From the NCBI GenBank assembly GCA_945643635.1, contig CALZFC010000006.1, positions 10,834,001 through 10,898,000 of the forward strand: a stretch of 64,000 nt of DNA, read 5' to 3'. Shown here one piece after another: positions 48,540 to 60,386 of the stretch (position 1 is the stretch's first letter; each line of letters starts with the position of its first letter). The notes beneath the pieces were generated by a model. It saw only the letters and a list, made by a program, of their open reading frames with translations. It searched no databases and was not told the DNA's origin. Both the position numbers and the translations under genes were made by a program. Source of the DNA: Allodiplogaster sudhausi. Its lineage: Eukaryota > Nematoda > Chromadorea > Rhabditida > Diplogasteridae.

Positions 48540-49675
48540 AGAGAGAGTGAAAAGAGCAAGACATGGAGGGAGGGAGGGAATGGGGGGGGGAGGTGAAACA
48601 GCGGGACGCCACCGAAAGCTTTGTCAGAACTGGACATCGAACAGCTTTAATAATTTAGTTCTCAAAAACTAAAATTTGATGAGTTGTGTCTGCTATAGCA
48701 TTTTGATTCAATTTCTGCTCTTTTTCTCTCTTTCTTGCTTTCTGCCTCTCTCTCCGTCTCCCCGTATCTCTTTCTCGCCTCCTTTATCCCTCGTTATTCC
48801 CTGATTACAACCACAACACAGCCAGAGAAATCCTAATAATCCCAATACATAGACTCTCGCTCTCTGGCCACCCATTCTTGTTGCTACAACCAAGTAATTC
48901 ATTTTAAAAATGAAATCGAATGCGCCATATAAATTATGTATTACATATTTTTTAAATTATGATAACGCTTTTTAATTATGATAACGCTACAATATTCAGA
49001 AAGGGGCTCCGGAATACAAAAGTGAGTTACCAATAACGGGCGAAAACTTCTGTCGCACACAAATTTGAGAACTTTAAATTATCAATCTCATACTGAATTT
49101 TCTAATAATCATTGCAGCAAACAATGAGAACAGAGAACTAAATTAGAACGTCAACAGAGTATTTTGGGAGGAAGAGGCGGATAGAACATCGGGAATGAGA
49201 TGGAAAGAAAGAAATAATGAACGAAAGAAAGAGAGAACAAAAGAAAGAGAAGTAAAGAGAAGCAAAGAGAAGAAAAGAGAAAGAAAGAGAAAGAAAGAGA
49301 GAGAAAGGGACAATAAGTCTGTAAGGTGATATCTGTGCTCGGATCGGCAGGAGTGAAAAGGAACACGAAAATGCCCCGGAGCAGCCTGCCATGGGAGACG
49401 CCATAAAGGATGGGGTATGAACTCTGTTTTCCGAGACGAGCCTTATCCTATGCTAGAGAGAAGAAGAGAGTGAGATAGAAAGGGAGATAATGAAATAAAG
49501 AGTTAGATAGTAAGGATAAAAGATAAGAGAGCGAGAGATGGAGAGGGAGAGGGTTATGAACGCGCCTACCAAAAGCCAAGTCATCAAGAGAATGCACTAG
49601 GACACAGAAGTGGCGGCTCTTCCCCTTCCTTGGTTTAGGAGAAGGAAGGTGAGAACAGCACTCCTTTGGTGCGTT

Positions 49676-49719
<44 letters not shown>

Positions 49720-50940
49720 GCATTCTCTCTCTCTTTCTTTCTCTCTCATTCTCTATCTCTTTTTCTCTCTGATTCTCTCTTTTTTCTTATTATCTTCCTC
49801 AAGCTCTCTCGCTCTCTCTTTTTACTCTTTCTCTCTCCCTTCTTTCTTTCTTTGTCTCTATCCGTCTCTCTCTCTCTCGCTCCACAGATCCCAAAGAACA
49901 CCCATCAAGTAACGGAAGCAATCAAACAAAAGTAGAAAGAATAACTACAGCACATACATAGGTGCACTTTTATGTTATGAGTCCTTTTTCTAGCTCTCAC
50001 TCTTTTTGCGCTCTCTTGCGCTATATTTTCTTGGCTTCTTTTTCTCTTACCGACCCCATGATTTAAGCCACAAGTTGAACAAGTTAAATTAATGTCAGAA
50101 AACAACTTCACTGATTGGCAGCGATCAGCAGTTTGCGAGGGTTTATCATAGGTTCTGTTTATATTTGCTCAGGTATCCAATATGCCTTGTTCCAAACAAT
50201 GCCTATGAGTCTTTTGTTATTTGTATCTTTCTTTTAGGTGGATTTTAGAACTCGTCATTCCTTCTCTTATCGCATTCTTTTTCCTTAATTTTTTTGCTCT
50301 TTCTGTCCTGTCTTTCTATGTCTTTCTATTCATCTCTCTACAGAACATTTGCTTCCCCCATCTGCATCTCTCTTTCCCTCCTCTCTTAGAATGACTTGTT
50401 TGATCTAGCTGAATCCTTCGTGGCCGTCCGCCCTTCCAGGTAGCATGCATAGCAGATGCGACACATCTGGCAGTACTCAGTCAGACTGCCGTTGAGTCTC
50501 TCTCTTTCTTTCTTCCACTTTGCACCCATTCCCATGAATGTGGGCTGTCAAAGTACGAAACATAATAATCGAGAGTGCGATGAGAGTAGAAAAACAGTTT
50601 TGGTTTTGGAAGGGTGTATTCAATAGCATGTACAAAGAATCTTTATTTATTCAACTGCAAGATGCGCAATTTGATAAATTCGTGATGACTAGTAATAGTA
50701 TGAAGAAAATAACACAAATATTTTAATATTGTCGCTTAAAAGACATGTTGATTTTCGAATGAAGATTGACGAGAAAAATTTACAATATTTTGAGAAAAAA
50801 ATGTATTGAATATCACAAAATTTAGATATAATTAAGTTTTTATGTAATTTGTTCGCAACTAGACAGAAATTAAGTTAGAAAATCTCTGAACAGACAAAAA
50901 CAAAAGATTAAGTTATTTTGATAGCTGTTTCTATTCCATT
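47777..50940. other. repeat-rich intergenic DNA
   Basis: GA/CT tracts at 48498-48545, 49190-49310, 49675-49720 and 49860-49885 account for most open frames. No convincing exon was found. Two unsupported minus-strand frames at 47859-48303 could be upstream parts of the degenerin remnant. Confidence 0.5.
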
Positions 50941-51360
50941 CTAGATTATGTTAGCGTTGGCGGTGCTCGTGACATGGATGGATCTCGTCTCCCCACGGCC
51001 CTTCCTCTCCATCGCAGCTCGAAGATCATCCGTGAACAACCATAGCTTTTTGCCCCAGGCGATGAAAGGCTTGCGGATCTGAGAAGAAAACTTCTCGTAA
51101 TGTGTTTCAAAGAACTTCACGAGCGAGAGAGAGAGAGAGAGAGCGAGAGAGAAAGAGACGGAGAGAGAGATAGAAGAGGGAGAGAGTTGAGAGTAAGTTG
51201 ATGCCTTTCTTTGAGTGGCGAGCATGATGAGTGGATTGACTGCGGTGTTCAGGGTGGTGCCCGCGATGCTCAGAATCGTCTGCAGCTGCGCGTCCTGAAT
51301 GCTTATTACTAACTATTTACCATTTTTAGTCAACTTGGACACGTGTCTTATTTTTTTGTT

Positions 51361-51406
<46 letters not shown>

Positions 51407-52687
51407 AATGAATTTTGCCAATAAATTATCATAATTTAAGGTTCTTTATAAGATACCTGTGTAAGAGCAGGAGTGAAGAAGAAGAGCCACGTTGAAAGGA
51501 ATTCGCCGATAGCAATCACAACCAGTTGGACGATCTTGAAAAGGAAAGAATATTGTTCGATAAACGCACAATAAGTTTAATTTTAAGTGCTGAATTTTAA
51601 GAAATAATGTTCAAGATATGAACAAACAAGCACAAGGTCTCCTTTGCGAATGCTGGGACCCGATACGGCCGAGCGTTTTTTCTGGAAAATCGCAACGAAG
51701 ATGACGGTGTAGGCTGCCAAAATCGCGCCAGGAATCAGGAAGGCCGAGTAGTTCAGGAAGTCAATGTACGGGCCGCACTCTCTGCAAGCACACTAATAAG
51801 GAAGCAATTAATGCGTGGCGTTTTCTATTCCAGTTGACTTTGCCGAAAAGAGAAACGAACCCGCAGCTATAAGTGTACCACAAGTGAAAGGGGTCAATTC
51901 GTTTGAAACAGCCCACGGCAGTCGTGTAGATCAGATTGAACACGCAAAGAGCGTACGGCCATAGGACTAGAATCCAGTGAGTTCGACTGGATATGGACTG
52001 ATATGCCTGAAAATTGCGTCATTCAAACATCAGCGATACTGTCACACTACAAATGAGAGACCTGAGGGAGAATGAACATGGCAAATCGATCAAAAGCAAT
52101 TGCAACGGTGACGTATGAAGTGGCCTATAAAGTAAAGAGATATACATTTATTATATTTCGGACATAGAGCTTTCTTCATTCAACATCATGATATAAACAA
52201 CGACCGACTCGCTAACCAAATAGAAGAATGTATTCGGCGATCCGACAAACATTAAAGTGACGTGCGAGTAGTGAATATCAAAGAAGATTACTGGTAGGAG
52301 ACAGAACAAGTTTACAAGATTGAAACCTGTAAATTTTCATATCCCTTAAACAATATAGTAAATAACAATGTGTTTTGAGTAGTGGTACGCACCGATTGAG
52401 ACAACAATGGACTGTTCAGTTGTCGCTTGAACGAGCGATCCATGAAGTCTTTGCCGACCAAAATGATGCGAAAGATAACAACATTGAGATGAAGGCCAAA
52501 GAGAGTCATCAGAAGCGTCGAGATGCCTATCGACAGCCTAAATAAAATATATTTCTAAATAATATATGTAACTAAATACAAGCGAAAGATGGGTTGGCTT
52601 CATTACAAACCTATCATTTGCTTGTGGAAGGCGTGAACCACCCCGTAAGCACTCTTGAATCTTATTTTCCAATTCGTTTCCGTTCAT
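50941..52687 (-). pseudogene. 7-transmembrane receptor, copy 1, with 1-nt frameshift
   Basis: Nine exons (52611-52687, 52393-52537, 52217-52326, 52062-52124, 51861-52006, 51628-51781, 51457-51534, 51205-51294, 50941-51078) parallel the intact paralogue at 56238-58380 exon for exon. It has helix 1-2 text (TLLMTLFGLHLNVVIFRIIL), the DRF version of the DRY motif (AIAFDRFAMF), TTAVGCFKRIDPFHLWYTY, and the helix-7 motif TAVNPLIML. The 52393-52537 exon is 145 nt against 146 nt in the sister; one base is missing after AACAGTCC, so the exon ends in the wrong phase and the next exon cannot be read. Either this is a recent pseudogene or the base is an assembly error. Flanking exons show no other damage. 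The last intron has a GC donor (GCATCA). It is probably a chemosensory-type GPCR. Confidence 0.72.
51366..51402. repeat. (TA)n microsatellite
   Basis: A perfect TA run lies in an intron of receptor copy 1. Confidence 0.95.
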
Positions 52688-53427
52688 TGAAAAGGGATTA
52701 ATCTAAAAGAATGGAGCTAAACAGTACACATTTTCATTGCGATAGCACGAGTTCGTCAAAGGGAAAGGGCTGGGCAGACTTCCAAGCGGACTTTCAATGA
52801 GAATAAGGGAAGGGTTCATTTATGGTTCTTTCGTGCTTGCATAAGACACTGCAAATTCAAATTCCCAGCGTACTCTGAATGTGAGAAGAAATCTGTGCCC
52901 CTCCCTCACCCTCCTCCTTGCAGACCCCTGTATGTAGATCTCTCTCATAATTTCTTCACATTTCTTATAAATCACATCACGTTGGGATTGAAAATATAAA
53001 TTGAATAATCCCACACCATTATATCCTTGAAAAAAGTAATACGAGAATTTTTGTGATTGGTGTGTACATACATACGTACATATGTGCAGACATAGGCAAA
53101 TGGATATATGTACATACATACATGGAAAAATACACATACAGTATTAATATGTGTAAGTAATGTTATTCACAGAGTCAAATAAATGCTTATTCGAAGACGT
53201 TGATAAATTAGTTAATATGATTTCGTTGATTTCTTCAAAAACATTTTTTAAGTTCTAGCTGTTCTGTTGAAGATATAGTTGATGGTATTATTGAAAGGAT
53301 TTGCACCATAAAAGTACTGAGAATCTTCCTAACTAAGCATGCACTAAACTCCGTTGTTCTCACTTTGTTTATAAGAGAGTGCAGTAAGTATTATAACATA
53401 TAAACTTATTGGCAATCGGTGTTGCAA
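52688..53427. other. AT-rich spacer between divergent receptor and kinase genes
   Basis: This 740-bp region separates the minus-strand receptor start from the plus-strand kinase start and should contain both promoters. It includes CATACGTACATATGTG-type alternating stretches at 53065-53130. No exon was seen. Confidence 0.5.
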
Positions 53428-55752
53428 ATGACCTTGCAGAAAGGTCGGAAGAGGAGTATAAAAGAAGTGAGAACCGCGGAATCCTCGAATTCGCAACCTT
53501 CAGCTGCCTTCTCTACACGTCTCCGGCTCTTGCACGACTTCATCGCGAAGTCATGTCCGAGTCCGAGACAATCCACTTCAGCACCGGAAAGAGGTCGCAT
53601 CTTTCTAGAGATCACCGAATCCCAAGTTTCTCTCATTTCCAAGCTCTTCTCTCTGCTCGCTTGCCCTTCTCTGTCAACTTTAAATTTAGATTCGGAGATC
53701 GTCACTTCTCGACTGGATGAAGGAGGATTAGGACAAGTCAGTCGAATATGTACATTTGTTGTGCATTTTTTATTACGATGGGTGGTTGCTTCAATTTCAT
53801 ATTTTATGCAATTATAATCACAAGGAATGTGAGGAAGCCTAATCTATAAGTGTTTTTTTTCTGTAAAAATCATTAAAGCTAAATGAACAAATTTTTTTGC
53901 TTTGCAGGTGTACACAGTGCAGCATCGCATCACGCAAAAATTCGGCGCTCTGAAGGCTGAAGCAAATGAAGTGGAAGGAGGCTCTGCCATCAAACTGGAG
54001 GTCACTTTCACAAAAAGCTTTTGAAAATATAGTGTGTATTTAGGATTTTTTTTAGTATGGATGACCTACAATTTTGTTACTTATTGTCATCTGTAAACAT
54101 TATGTAACCTGGTCGGTCTCGATGTCGAAAAGATTTTCACGAAAGTTAGTAAAGGTCTTGGCAAAGGGAAATTGCAGATCGACGTGTTGCGCGTGGTGCA
54201 CGCGGAAGGGGAGAAGCCGCATCTGCCGGTTGTCTTCCACGCGGCGAAGCACGCCAACTACTGTTACATGATTATGACTCTCCTCGGCGACAACTTCAAG
54301 GCGCTCAAGGTTCGAGAGGAAGCAACACTCAAAGAGGAGCATGCAAACTATTAATTCATATGACATTGGATTGAATTTTGCGTCTTAAGGAGTCTAAGTT
54401 GATAAAAGATATCTATGATTTTAAAAGGTTACATTGTTCCAGAACTCGCAGAAGAAGGAGGTGCTATCACTTCCAACGTGGTCCCGCCTGGCCATCCAAA
54501 GTCTCTACGCCCTCAAGATCGTCCACGACCACGGATTCGTCCACCGCGACATCAAACCGAACAACTTCGTCATGGGATTCTCCAAGGTTTTTATTATTTC
54601 ATTATCGAATTATATTTAATTTTAAATCGATTCTCACATTTATAATTCTTTAGGACGCGGAGCGCGCGCGGATCGTCCACGTCCTCGACTTCGGCCTCGC
54701 CCGCTCCTACGCCTTCAAGGTCATTGTACCTCTCCATTCTAATCTCTCCTCTCCTATCACATTATCAGTTGCAGAAGGGCGGTCAGTGGCAGGCGCGAAA
54801 GGCGCGCGGCACGGCGGAGTTCCGCGGAACTCTCCGCTACTGCACTCCCAACGTCCACGACCGGCTCGAGCAGGTTCTTCTCCTTTCTTTTCAAAGTTTG
54901 GTCAGGTTATTTTCTAAAAGGGAATTTACGAAAATATCATCAAAACTGTGATTACAGGGCCGTCGAGATGACATCTGGTCGCTCTTCTACGTCCTCATTG
55001 AGCTCCACGTCGGTCTCCCCTGGCAGGTCTCTACCCACTTTTTGTGATTCTCTACCTGTTTCCAAATTCTTTCCATATCTCTAGTTATCACATTGTATCC
55101 CTCTCCTCACATTACTTATTTCAGAAGGAGCGCGACAAGGAGAAGATCGAGACCATGAAAATAACCATGAGCGATGCCGATCTCATAGTGAACATGCCGC
55201 GTCAGTCTCTCTCCCTTCTCTCTCTCCATTTATGTATCTTATCTTCCTGTTCCTCCAACCATCCCGTTCCATGTTGCAGGGGAGTTGAAAGATGTGATCC
55301 CCGACCTGTGCAAGCTGAACTGCTACAGCCGACCCGACTACCTGGGCATCTACAAGTGCCTGCTCGCCGTCATGAAGCGCTACGGAGTCAAGCACGACGA
55401 CCCCTATGACTGGGAGAAGAGCGAGCCGTCCAAATACGTCAGTTTTTTTATTATTTAATATCTTTGTAAAAAAAATACAACTTGAAAAATAAAACAAAGA
55501 ATAAAATACTGCAAAAATGGATACAGCCGCCACTCCGACCGAGCCAGATGCCCGGTTGGGTCGATGCCGAGCTCTTTTTCAGCTCTTTTTCAGCTCCGAC
55601 CCCATCGGGATCGACAAGGCTCCCGAAAGGGTTCGTTAGTGCATTTTGCATAGCATCTTTGATTATCCGCTTGGAAAAATATTGCTTGCAGAGAATGAAT
55701 AATCCGTCTTTTTTTTTAGGAGGTCTCGCCCAGCCATAAGAGCAAGATGTAA
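53428..55752 (+). CDS. CK1/TTBK-family protein kinase with 11-bp duplication
   Basis: Eleven exons: 53428-53736, 53908-54000, 54178-54309, 54443-54586, 54654-54719, 54775-54873, 54958-55026, 55125-55200, 55280-55437, 55527-55630 and 55720-55752. Without the duplication the frame gives 423 aa. An N-terminal Ser-rich extension of about 90 residues precedes the kinase domain: Gly loop RLDEGGLGQVYTV, ALKAE lysine, HRDIKPNN (about residue 212), DFGLAR, and the CK1/TTBK signatures EFRGTLRYCTPNVHDR, DDIWSLFYVLIELHVGLPW and NCYSRPDY. All catalytic residues are present. In exon 10, CTCTTTTTCAG occurs twice in tandem (55572-55582, 55583-55593); the extra 11 nt shift the frame of the C-terminal FFSSDPIGIDKAPER and EVSPSHKSKM. 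Splicing to the acceptor formed by the first copy restores the frame but drops exon-10 start residues. These kinases are expanded in worms, many being sperm-expressed; the substrate is unknown. Confidence 0.87.
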
Positions 55753-56237
55753 GAGGCTCTTCTTCAGTTTCTTCTTATATTCCGCTCTTGCTCTCCATCG
55801 CCCTCTTTTACTCTCGCACTCTCTCCTGGAATACACCAACTAATTGACAACTATTTGAACACAACATGCACAAAACATTAAGATTCCTCTATTGCTATTG
55901 GCTTCTCCCTTGAGAATCTCACTTAAAACAAGATAACCATCTCAGGATAACCACTCCAATAAATGAGGTGAAGGAGAGACTTGTAATGCGAGTAAAATGC
56001 GGCAGTTGAAGTAAAATAGCATTCATGGTTTGTAAACTTCATAATGACCACAGTTATATTTTTGCGTCCTCAATGTTCATGAAAACATTCAAGCAATAAA
56101 TCATATAACAGTTGGGTAAAGAAATGTTCAGAAATGTTGTCCATGTTTTATAGCAGCACTATATAAACAAGTTTACAACATAACGAGAAGAAAAAAACAT
56201 TAATTTCAGCAATAACTCTTTTATTCTATCATTTATA
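55753..56237. other. spacer between kinase and receptor copy 2
   Basis: These 485 bp between convergent genes hold both 3' UTRs; an AATAAA occurs near 56095. Nothing else was found. Confidence 0.6.
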
Positions 56238-58380
56238 CTAAATGACAGCGACGGGCGTTGCAGCCGTGACGTGGACTGATCTGGATTCCCCTTTCCTTCC
56301 TTTATTCTCGATTGCCGCGCGGAGATCAGCCGATAAAAGCCAAAGCCTTTTTCCCCAGGCGAAGAAGGGCTTGCGGATCTATCAACAATCGTTGGGATCT
56401 TGGTTTGTCTCGAATCTTACCATTAGCATCTATCTTCCTTGCGACTTGTCAAGTGTCTACAAATGAGGTTATCAATTAGCTTAAGTTGATACCCTCGCTT
56501 GAGTGACGAGCATGATGATGGGGTTAACTGCAGTGTCCAAAGTAGAGCCCGCAATGCTGAGAATCGTTTGTAATTGTGGGTCCTGAAGAGGGATAAAAAC
56601 AATGTTGATGTGATGTAAGAGCTGCTGTCACGAGTATAATTAACGTTGTCATGGTGTACGGCCCATTGAAAACACATGGTTGGGGCTAGAAGATGTCAAT
56701 AAATTTAGTGAAATGTTGTATTTCGTCGTTAATTATAACGAGCATCATGCCTGTGTGATGGATGGAGTGAAGAAGAAGAGCCATGTTGAGAGGAATTCTC
56801 CTGTCGCAATAACAACTACTTGAACAATCTTAAAGAATGAATATTATATACATACTCTGTGTACGGATTGACAGGAATACCCTACCAGCATAATTTCTCC
56901 CTTTCGAATGCTCCCTCTTCCCGATGTTGCCGATCGTTTCTTTTGGTAAATGACAGCAAAGATGACGGAGTAGGCTGCCAGAATTGAGCCAGGAAGCAGG
57001 AAGGTCGCGTAGTTCAGAAATTCGATGTACGGGCCACATTCTCTAGATTCGGGCGAAGAAGCGGTAAGAAAATAGTGAAAAGAACGATAAAATTTAATGT
57101 CAAATAGGAAGCTTGGTGAAGTGAGCTTATGGTTAGCAAAATATTCATCGAAATATACTGGGATTAGAAGAGAGATAGACCCGCAGCTGTAAGTGTATCT
57201 TAGATGATAAGGGTCAATTCGCTTGAAGCATCCGACGGCCGTGGTGTATACGAGATTCAAGGCACAGAGAGCGTACGGCCAGAGGACTAGAATCCAGTGG
57301 AGACTGCTCGACATTGAACGATACGACTGCAACTTTTGCTATATATGACTGTACATGCATACATGTGTATATATTTTTACTCTTTATATTCAGACATCAC
57401 ATGAATAAATGTCGTGTGAATTTGAATGAACAAATTGTGCTTAAACATACCTGAGGCTGAATGAACATGGCAAAGCGATCAAATGCAATGGCAACTGTCA
57501 CATAAGAAATTGCCTGCAAACGCGCGATTCTTAAATTGGTCTTTTGATCATGGTTAACGAGTTTATTTCAATTTCGCTTCGCGAATTCTTCCGATTCGAG
57601 TTCACTCACCAAGTAGAATAATGTATTTGGCGTCCCGGCAAATATTAACGTAACATGAGAATATTTAATGTCGAAGAATATTACAGGTAGAAGAGCGAAT
57701 AAGTTGACAAGGTTAAAACCTAAACTCTTTGATCTCAGATCATAGAAAAGAAACGAAAAAAATACAAACCAATGCAGGAAAAAATGAGGCTGTTCAGCTG
57801 TCTTTTGAACGAGCGATCCATGAAGTCTTTGCCGACCAAAATGATGCGAAAGATGACAACGTTTAGATGAAGGCCAAAGAGACTCATTAGAAGAGTGGAG
57901 ATGCCGACCATGAGTCTTTAGAACAGAAGATTACACTTTAAAACGGAAGTAATTATGCGGTTTAAACTTTGGTGATATTGTTTATGTATTATTGAACGGT
58001 TGTCAATATGTATGGTGAGTTAATAGGAATAGTGAAAAGTAAAATTCAAGAGAATGTCTGACCAAATGACAAATTCAGAAAAAAAGGAACATGCCCTAGA
58101 TATAAAATATATGTATCAATGAATTGCCAGTTCTCTGACCAGCCAAACTTTATATTGATTACTTTCAATGATGAAAATTGGGCGCAGTTATCGCTCGCTG
58201 CAACGCATTTGTCAGCTACTCAATTGTTCACTTGACCGCTGCGCAATTTTCATGCTGCTATACATTTACGTAACTATAAAATATAGTCTAGAAAAGATGA
58301 TTGAATCAGCAGCACCTGTTGCCAGTGGTCGGTAACGGAGAGCCATCCCGCAGGCACTCTTGAATCTCCAATTCGCTCAT
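56238..58380 (-). CDS. 7-transmembrane receptor, copy 2 (intact)
   Basis: Nine exons: 58316-58380, 57770-57915, 57610-57719, 57451-57513, 57181-57326, 56886-57042, 56751-56828, 56493-56582 and 56238-56378; 996 nt, 331 aa. Seven hydrophobic segments can be followed: GISTLLMSLFGLHLNVVIF, GFNLVNLFALLPVIFF, the helix-3 end with AIAFDRFAMF in place of DRY, HWILVLWPYALCALNLVY, FLNYATFLLPGSILAAYSV, VQVVVIATGEFLSTWLFFF and helix 7 with NPIIMLVTQ. The pattern is rhodopsin-like and resembles nematode chemoreceptor or orphan peptide-receptor families; ligand and subfamily are unknown. The C-terminus (IRKPFFAWGK then a hydrophilic tail) is cytoplasmic. The intron after the 56751 exon has a GC donor (GCATGA) where copy 1 has GTATCT. 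It is a close tandem paralogue of the gene at 50941-52687, with the kinase between them. Confidence 0.88.
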
Positions 58381-58490
58381 TTCAGCACGGCTGACAGCCG
58401 AGTCTGCAGTACACGGTAATGAATGCAATTCTTCCTGCAAAGCAGAACAAACTCGAGCAGACTGCAGAAAAAAAACGGGATTTTATTACT

Positions 58491-58580
58491 TACTTCATTG
58501 CGCCTACCTCTCATTAGTCGTCAATTCAACTACGAGATTACTTCATTGCGCCTACCTCTCATTAGTCGTCAATTCAACTA
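58491..58580. repeat. 48-bp tandem duplication near receptor start
   Basis: TACTTCATTGCGCCTACCTC and the sequence that follows, to TCAATTCAACTA, occur twice with a 48-bp period and no mismatch over about 43 bp. It lies 110-200 bp upstream of the receptor copy 2 ATG, in the presumed promoter or 5' UTR. Confidence 0.9.
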
Positions 58581-59807
58581 AAAGTAAAAAAATAAGACAT
58601 TTTATATGATACAAAAAAGAACACTTGCACTATATCCTTTTTGGTTTTCATAAGTGAAAGTCATCGTCATAAGTTAGTCTAATGCAGAAAAAAGAATCAT
58701 AAGAAATTTTGTCGACTTTACAATCGGCGTACATGTAGTACATGAATTTATATATGTACATTTCAAGTACAGACGCACCTGCTTCAAAGAACTTATGTTT
58801 TTCGAGGCTATTTGAATGAAACTTCATAGGCTCTTTGTTCCAGTATTCTTAGAAAGAATCATGGAGAGCATTCCGTCTCAAATCGTCTCTATTTCCTTTG
58901 GCTCGTTGCCTTTATACATCTGCCTTTTTCAGTGAGCGCCTTGGTCTTTGTGCATATTTGAGCATGGAATATAAAGCATCCAAAAGAATAGAAGTATCTC
59001 CAGAGTTTCTTCATGAATTCACACGATCGGACAAGTTGCACTCAAGTCGCTACAGATATGGACAGACGTATTTGTGAACAATGTGTGAAAGATATTATTG
59101 GAATTGACATGTCCACAGAGTTCCGGGTTGGGTCTGATGTAAAAGCCCCGAAAAGAAAATATCTTTTTTTCACTAGATCTCAAAATCAGGGATCAATGTC
59201 AGAACTATTTTTAAACTCAAACAATAATCTCTCTATAGTACCAACTTGAAGTACCTTGAACGGAATCTCGTAGAAAAAGGTTAAACGCTGCTTTCTGATT
59301 GCACAAGAAGAACGGCGCGCGTCATGAGCTCTCTTCAGGGATGAGAGGAGGAGAAGTAAATGAAGAGACGAGGACACGGGAAAAAGTCACGATTTCATGG
59401 CACTGTGAGAGGGATTGGAGACCAACGGAATACAAGCTGAAGTAGCACAGAGAAGAGACATAAGGGATATGAGCTGGTAGGAAGTTGAGTGGTCAACTAT
59501 TTCACGCATTCCAAGAGTTCTTGATTTCACAAGACATCCCCTGAGCTCGAAAGGTCTATGATGCATTAGAACACTTGCGGCTTTGCAACTCCACGCAAAT
59601 TGTTTCGGGGCCGTTTCCTCATGGCCCTAGCGGCCTTGATGTCTTCGTTTCCTTTAACATGTAAAAAAAGAGTGACCCTTCCTCGTCAAGTTCAAGAAGC
59701 AAAAAATAAGAAGATAAGCCGCTGACTATGCCGTGTCAATGCTGGCCCCCTCAAACGGCGAAGACTCTTGGCTCTCTTTCTTGCAATGCAGCGTCCCCGC
59801 GTTCACT

Positions 59808-59851
<44 letters not shown>

Positions 59852-60349
59852 TCTCTCTTTCTCTCTCTCTCCCTAGTGCACACTCTGTTCTCTCATTCAT
59901 ACTTTCGTCGCTCTCCGCTCTCTCATTTCTTGCACGATTTTCCTTCTCCCTCGATCCCTCCTCGTTCTTCTTTCCCCCATTGAAACAGCCCCCTCCTCAC
60001 GCCAATCTCTCCGTCGGTGGTTTGGTGTAAGGCGTAAGGGTCCTTCTGTCTTCTCTTCAATCCTTTCTGCACAAGCTTTATTTTGTGCCGTCCATTTTGT
60101 GACTGCTGTATTGTCTCACCTCTGCCCATCTCATCGCTATCTCTTTCTCTCTCATCGCTCCCTCCCTCTCTCATCCTTCTTACCCCTTCCTCACTCTCTA
60201 CATTGCTCCTTTTCATGCTTCCGATCTACAGCTGTTTCTTCAAGTGTTCTCCATGCTTCATAACAAATGCCATGATCTCGGCACATTAATTGTTGGCATC
60301 TTCATCTCATGCGTTAGAACTGTAATAGCTCTTTTTCTCTGTGTCTTTT

Positions 60350-60386
<37 letters not shown>

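Noticed and set aside
59013..59249. 78-codon ATG-initiated frame containing DRRICEQCVKDIIGIDMS
   Set aside because: No splice, poly(A) or family support; kept only as a possibility.
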